From Mactromeris polynyma (Eukaryota > Mollusca > Bivalvia > Venerida > Mactridae), in the NCBI GenBank assembly GCA_032209605.1, contig JASFXZ010000039.1:930001-994000 (forward strand): a DNA stretch of 64,000 bases, given 5' to 3'. Each line of letters opens with the position of its first letter. The stretch's first letter is position 1. Shown in pieces: positions 59,513-64,000 of the stretch. Below the pieces are notes generated by a model, which ran no database searches, was not told the DNA's origin, and saw nothing but the letters and a program-made list of their open reading frames with translations. The position numbers and the translations under genes are program-made.

Positions 59513-59867
59513 CACGCCCTCCAAACACGCGCTTTTCCTCCAAATTGAGAACAGTGTAAGCGAAGCGAACGAGTTTTCCGATATGCAGCGCGGGAGTAGT
59601 TTCGGTTAGTCAAAGGTGAGTAATGTCGTATATTTTTTCTTTGTACAAAAAGCAGTAATATGTTTTTCAAAAATCGGGCAATGCTATACCATTTAAATAC
59701 TTGTTCTTGATGCAGAACCCAGTCTTAGTTTGTAAATTGATTCCTGGGTGGCGCTAGAACTTTTACAACTTTCGCAAGTCAGTGTCAGAAATTTCGAAAA
59801 TGTCATATTCGGTTTGTATTTTATACTGTTCTAAATTTGGAGGAAAAGCGCGTGTTTGGAGGGCGTG
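59513..59867. mobile_element. 355-bp MITE, ends CACGCCCTCCAAACACGCGC, 5-bp duplication
   Basis: About 43-bp terminal inverted repeats start CACGCCCTCCAAACACGCGC and continue TTTTCCTCCAAATT with one mismatch. TTATA flanks both sides (59508-59512 and 59868-59872). Non-coding interior. Confidence 0.75.
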
Positions 59868-60543
59868 TTATAGTAATGGTCCGTACAGAAAAAAATTTGC
59901 TTCATGTACCTGTGATATATACTACATTTGAGCATTATACTATAAATAGATACACAAGTCTATATTCATACCGTCGGTACATTAATTACATAGAATATGT
60001 AATGCCGCTTCAATAGTGTGAAAATGATAATATATCAATTAAAATGCACATAGTTTGACATATGTACACTAGCAAACAAAACTAGATACCAACATTCAAC
60101 ATATTTGCATAACTCTGAACAACTTGGCAAGTTGACTTTTAACGAATGAAGGTTTTGATTTGAAATTGAACAGCAATTTGAGCAAATTGAACGTATACTA
60201 ATCACAATTACAATAAACAACTATGCAATAAAACAATTAAATACAACTCCAAAAAGAGTTCAATAAACGGCAAAATGCAAGTGTACAAGGTACCAAATGC
60301 AGAATTAATTATTAATAAATCAATGATCAGTCATTCTTACCCCACCCACTCCTATTACTGTACTGGCGTGAATTGACAGCTTGGGTCCAATATGGAAATT
60401 TATTGCTTTTAGACAGTGTCATGAGAAAACGATCATTCAGATACTTAATATAGAGTATTATATACTGCTTTGGTACGTTAAATATAAACTTACCTGTAGT
60501 GATCTTGAAATATATAACCACAATTCATAGAACTAGCGAGTTT

Positions 60544-60851
60544 TCATCGGCGACGGATAGCGAAAGTACGATACTGTGCAGTGGTAAAGACAGAAGTCAA
60601 CCGAGTATATCCGCATAGGTCCTCCCTCAGAAATCGATCAAAATAAGCATTTTGTCCCACCCATCCAGTCTCAAATAAAGCGAATTTGCGTACATTAATG
60701 TCTAAATTGACTAAAAATTGCAATTTCGTGCGTGTAATAAGGCTGTATGGTATTTTAATATTGACCCAAGATTTTCTTCTTCGTTTATTTACAATTTTTA
60801 TGGCGGAAATTGTAACACGGGTTTTCCCAGATTGAGCGAGGTCTTCCATTT
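60544..60851 (-). other. Unrecognised open frame, possible first exon
   Basis: From ATG at 60851 the minus strand reads MEDLAQSGKTRVTISAIKIV then NKRRRKSW, basic and locally CpG-rich, in the insertion upstream of CARD-DD copy 3. No family was recognised and no confident donor could be chosen; it may be chance. Confidence 0.2.
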
Positions 60852-60905
60852 TGGTTTTCTGCGCATATTGGTGCGCAGCGCCACCTAGTGAATGTAGCAT
60901 TGCTA

Positions 60906-61072
60906 CTTACTAAGTTCATTTATACAGTTCACGTTCAAGCCCATCCACTTTGATTAATGTGTTTTCAACTAATTGTATCAACAATGAGGGGATTTTTAGC
61001 AACAGTAAGAAATGTATGCCTCGACAGGAAAACGAAATCAAGATCGTTCTGCGCCCGTTATACTGTAATATT
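60906..61072 (+). repeat. Fragment of block X beyond CARD-DD copy 3
   Basis: TTCAAGCCCATCCACTTTGA to CTGTAATATTTC, about 90 percent like 14760-14910 and 29995-30140 by eye. It shows that the fourth array unit once extended at least this far and diverges just before the position of the GCGAATCGTT element. Confidence 0.75.
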
Positions 61073-61086
61073 TCGGTAGACATTAA

Positions 61087-61390
61087 TTCTCCCCTGTTGA
61101 ACGTACGCACGCATTGAACGTACGATGAATAATTCATTAGGTGGGCGTTAACATTAATTGTAGCGTACCGTATCATATTTTCATAAACTTTATCGGAATA
61201 TATCTATATAATGTTCAATATTCAACGTCAACGTATACATGAGATTATAAACGAACACCAGACACATTTTCTTTGATTTCGTTCATTGGTTACGACCTAT
61301 AATTCTCCCCTATTGAACGTACGGACGCATTGAACGTACGTTGGATAACTCATTCGATGGGTGTTAACATTAATTGCATCGTATTGTAAA
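61087..61390. repeat. Two direct copies of a GAACGTACG-containing segment
   Basis: ATTCTCCCCTGTTGAACGTA at 61087 and ATTCTCCCCTATTGAACGTA at 61303 each continue through CGCATTGAACGTACG and GGGCGTTAACATTAATTG (or GGGTGTTAACATTAATTG), about 85 bp per copy, spaced about 217 bp apart. Confidence 0.75.
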
Positions 61391-62139
61391 GACTGTATTT
61401 TAGTCTTTCGAACATACAGGCAAGTGACTGTGAATCATTTGCTACACTTATTAGGAACGGGATGAACGACGCCATACCAACGTATTTATTAAACTGGAAA
61501 TTAATTGAAAGTCAGTCGTTAGCCAACGTGAAGACGTCTCAGAGACTAAAACTAGATCTTATCACGGAATTAAATAAAACAATAGTACAGTGTTAGAAAT
61601 AATTCAGCTTCAGATTTGTTCATATTGCTTTATTCTGCAATACAAATACAAATGTACTGTGCGTTGGCATCTTTGTAATGTATAAGAACATAAAAATATG
61701 CCTCCTTGAAATGATTGATGTAGATTTAATGAGGATAATATGTAAAGTAGTATATATTATATATATTGCTTACATGTAAAAATGATAAAGTGAATTACAT
61801 TCTTGTGAAATTTGTCGTGGCTAAATTTGGTGAAATTTACTCACAATTAATGATTTTACACCATCAATTTAAACTCGTACACAGTAAATAAGGGCGAACA
61901 AAATAATTGTCTTATTGTGCGCATTTAATAAATATAGATACAGGGACCGTATAGAGTGTGTTCCAGATAGATAGTTCCTTGCTTGAATGCATATAGCGAA
62001 ACGCCTTTTGAATAATGATTCAGATACCGCATATGATATATTAAAATATTTTATTCATGTAAATGCATGTTTAACCCATAGTCAAAAAGTGTCATGAGAA
62101 ATCATATAATATATATTATATCATAGTATTATATAATCT

Positions 62140-63147
62140 TAAAATGAGTATCACGCATTGAACGTTCGCCCAGTTAGCTATCAATGAGTATCACTGATAC
62201 TCTACGGCGTATGGGACTAACATTCAATGAGTGATACGCAATGTCAGACACTCAGTGGGCGTACATTCAATAAGTGATACGTACTGAGTGTCTGACGGTT
62301 GTGCGTATATTCAAATATTAAGTCAATACGTGATATTCAAAGAATGTGTGGTGCACAATGTCAGACAATTTAACGAACGTTCAAAATATGATGCTCAAAG
62401 TTAGCTACTTGGACGTACGTTCAATACGTGATACTCATGAATAACTACTTCAGTGTGCGTCCAATACGGGAAAATCATATATAACAGCTTGCATTTGGAT
62501 GTACGTTCAATACGTGCAACTCATAGATAACTTCTAGGGTGCATGTTCAATACGAGATACTCATATGTATAACAGCTGTGGTGTACGTTCAATACGTGAT
62601 ACTCATATATAACAGCTTGAGTGTACGTTCAATACGAGATACTCATATATGACAGCTTGGATGTACGTTAGATATGTGATACCCATAAATAAATACCGTT
62701 GGGTGTACATTCAATGCGTTGTACTCATATATAACAGCTTGGATGTACGTTCAATACGTGACACTCATTTATAACAGCTTGGATGTACATTCAATACGTG
62801 ACACACACATAGATAACTACTCAGGCGTACGTTAAATACGTAATACCCATCATGACATAAATACTTGGGCGTACGTTCAATGCGTGATACTCATAGATAC
62901 CTACATGGGTGTACGTTCAATACGTGACATTCATTTATAACAGCTTGTGTGTACGTTCAATACGTGATAATCATGAATATCTACTTGGGTGTACGTTCTC
63001 TACGTGACACACATAGATAAATACTTGGGCGTACGTTTAATGCGTGAAACTCAAATATAACAGCTAGGGTGTACGTTCAATACGTGATACTCATAGATAT
63101 TCACGTATTTAACGTACACCTAAGCTATTATATGAGTATCACGTACA
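62140..63147. repeat. ~40-bp tandem array, GTACGTTCAATACGTGATAC family, with inverted last unit
   Basis: From about 62400 to 63105 there are some 17 head-to-tail units of GTACGTTCAATACGTGATAC followed by TCATATATAACAGCTTGGGT with variants. More degenerate related words (GAGTATCACGCATTGAACG, TCAATGAGTGATACGCAATG) precede them from 62140. The final unit (63105-63147) is inverted (TTTAACGTACACCTAAGC...GAGTATCACGTAC). No coding sequence. Confidence 0.85.
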
Positions 63148-63250
63148 TCCATGTAGATATCTACATGACAACTTTTTTCAGAATACATTTTCATTTTTAA
63201 ATATCTCGGTTGTTATAAGATTTAACGTTTTAAAATTTCTTCTGCTTTTA

Positions 63251-63496
63251 TTGTACACCAAGACCTGTATAATGCGCAGTAGAGAAATTGTACTTAACGT
63301 TGTAGGTCCAGTCGAATGGAGACGTGTCGGAATGTGTTCAACAGCGTTTGTTTACTTCCCGTTAATGCAATATGGAATATTGGAAATGAAAATTCGCAGG
63401 TGTACTGCTTTCGGGCCTATACAAAGCTGCGAGGAGGAAGATGAGTCTTCTGATAGCGACGTGGACAACATTTTAGCCGTGTTGATAACAAATTGA
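63251..63496 (+). other. Unrecognised 81-codon frame with acidic C-terminus
   Basis: Starts MYTKTCIMRSREIVLNVVGP and ends in CEEEDESSDSDVDNILAVLI. The acidic serine-rich stretch looks protein-like, and it could be a first exon of a gene running out of the window, but no domain was recognised and no acceptor or donor is convincing. A second short frame follows (KSTKIEDKQVRDLDRN then a possible donor GGTAAGC). Confidence 0.25.
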
Positions 63497-63559
63497 GTTG
63501 TATGTTTACACAAACCAGTAAGCAGCAATGTTTGAAATCCACCAAGATAGAAGATAAAC

Positions 63560-64000
63560 AAGTTAGAGATTTAGACAGAAATGGTAAGCTTCAACTCCAA
63601 TCTTGCCTTTGTTTAAGATCATTAGAACATTACTCACACTTTGTTTATATATATCGGAACGAATTTAACCAAGTTTTCGCGACTTGAAATTGCGTTCAGC
63701 AAAGACGTACACGTATCATGTGCTGAGAGGCGAAAATGTTGCAAAAGTCGTACTCTGTGAAATATGTCTCGTGTTTTCACTGAATCAAACAATTATCATC
63801 CATTCAAGCATGCATGCTAATCGATTGATTAGAACAACACATGTCAGAAATTGAAATCACCTCGGGTTGTTTACCTTACAGCGATATTTCGAAAATGTAC
63901 TTAGTATCACTTTCATAATTACATGCAGGCATGTTCCCATATAGCAAAGAAACATTTATTTTTAAACATTGCCCCACATATGACTGACACGGTCACCCGC
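63560..64000. other. Right-end stretch, nothing recognised
   Basis: AT-rich sequence without repeat or gene signals that could be supported. Confidence 0.4.

Larger units (their letters stand above)
58681..60905. other. 2.2-kb insertion relative to block X
   Basis: Sequence similarity to unit 1 runs to GCAAACTAAG at 58680 and resumes at TTCACGTTCAAGCCCATCC near 60930. The inserted DNA starts CAATGCTAC and ends GTAGCATTG, a 9-11 bp inverted match, so it may be a transposon. It contains the 355-bp MITE and no recognised protein. Confidence 0.4.

Overview
The window is nuclear DNA from an animal. It is AT-rich, its genes are split by GT-AG introns, and it is crowded with transposons. Repeats that look like common molluscan interspersed families make a bivalve-type mollusc the best guess, but this is an inference from repeat style; no species marker was recognised.

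Layout. (1) At 3.3-5.7 kb the last two coding exons of a mitochondrial complex I subunit gene (NDUFB11) lie on the + strand, with a 32-bp minisatellite in the intron between them. Upstream (0.2-3.1 kb) is inverted-repeat transposon-like DNA. (2) From 10.6 to 61 kb there is a degenerate tandem array on the minus strand. The repeating unit is: a two-exon CARD + Death-domain adaptor gene (CRADD/RAIDD architecture), a transposon-rich spacer (block X), and a four-exon RPA1-like gene with OB-fold-like and zinc-ribbon segments, accompanied by pieces of a PIF1-type helicase. Unit 1 is 10.6-27.1 kb. Unit 2 is 27.2-41.5 kb and has lost its Death-domain exon. A third RPA1-like copy is at 42.3-45.4 kb, with helicase pieces on both sides. 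A further complete CARD-DD gene is at 56.0-58.1 kb. (3) Between the third RPA1-like copy and the last CARD-DD gene sits a 9.4-kb degenerate PIF/Harbinger-type element with broken transposase exons and a Myb/SANT-like exon. It is itself invaded by a broken hAT (DUF4371/ZMYM1-like) transposase, a tRNA-derived SINE, an interspersed repeat and a 118-bp fold-back element. (4) The right end (61-64 kb) has no recognised gene but carries a ~40-bp tandem array rich in ACGTTCAATACGTGATACTC.

The tandem copies are useful for dating because several transposons are present in some paralogues and absent in others, giving natural empty sites and target duplications. Examples are a 2.5-kb Harbinger element with Myb/SANT exon in unit 1 only, a 31-bp minimal transposon and a 1.7-kb relative sharing 7-bp target duplications, and a 2.7-kb inverted repeat in unit 2 only.

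The CARD-DD genes should encode cytoplasmic adaptors of caspase or NF-kB-type signalling. The RPA1-like genes should encode single-strand DNA binding proteins. Whether these are host genes trapped in a transposon-driven amplification, or the RPA1-like/PIF1 part is itself derived from a Helitron/Helentron-like element, cannot be settled from sequence reading alone.
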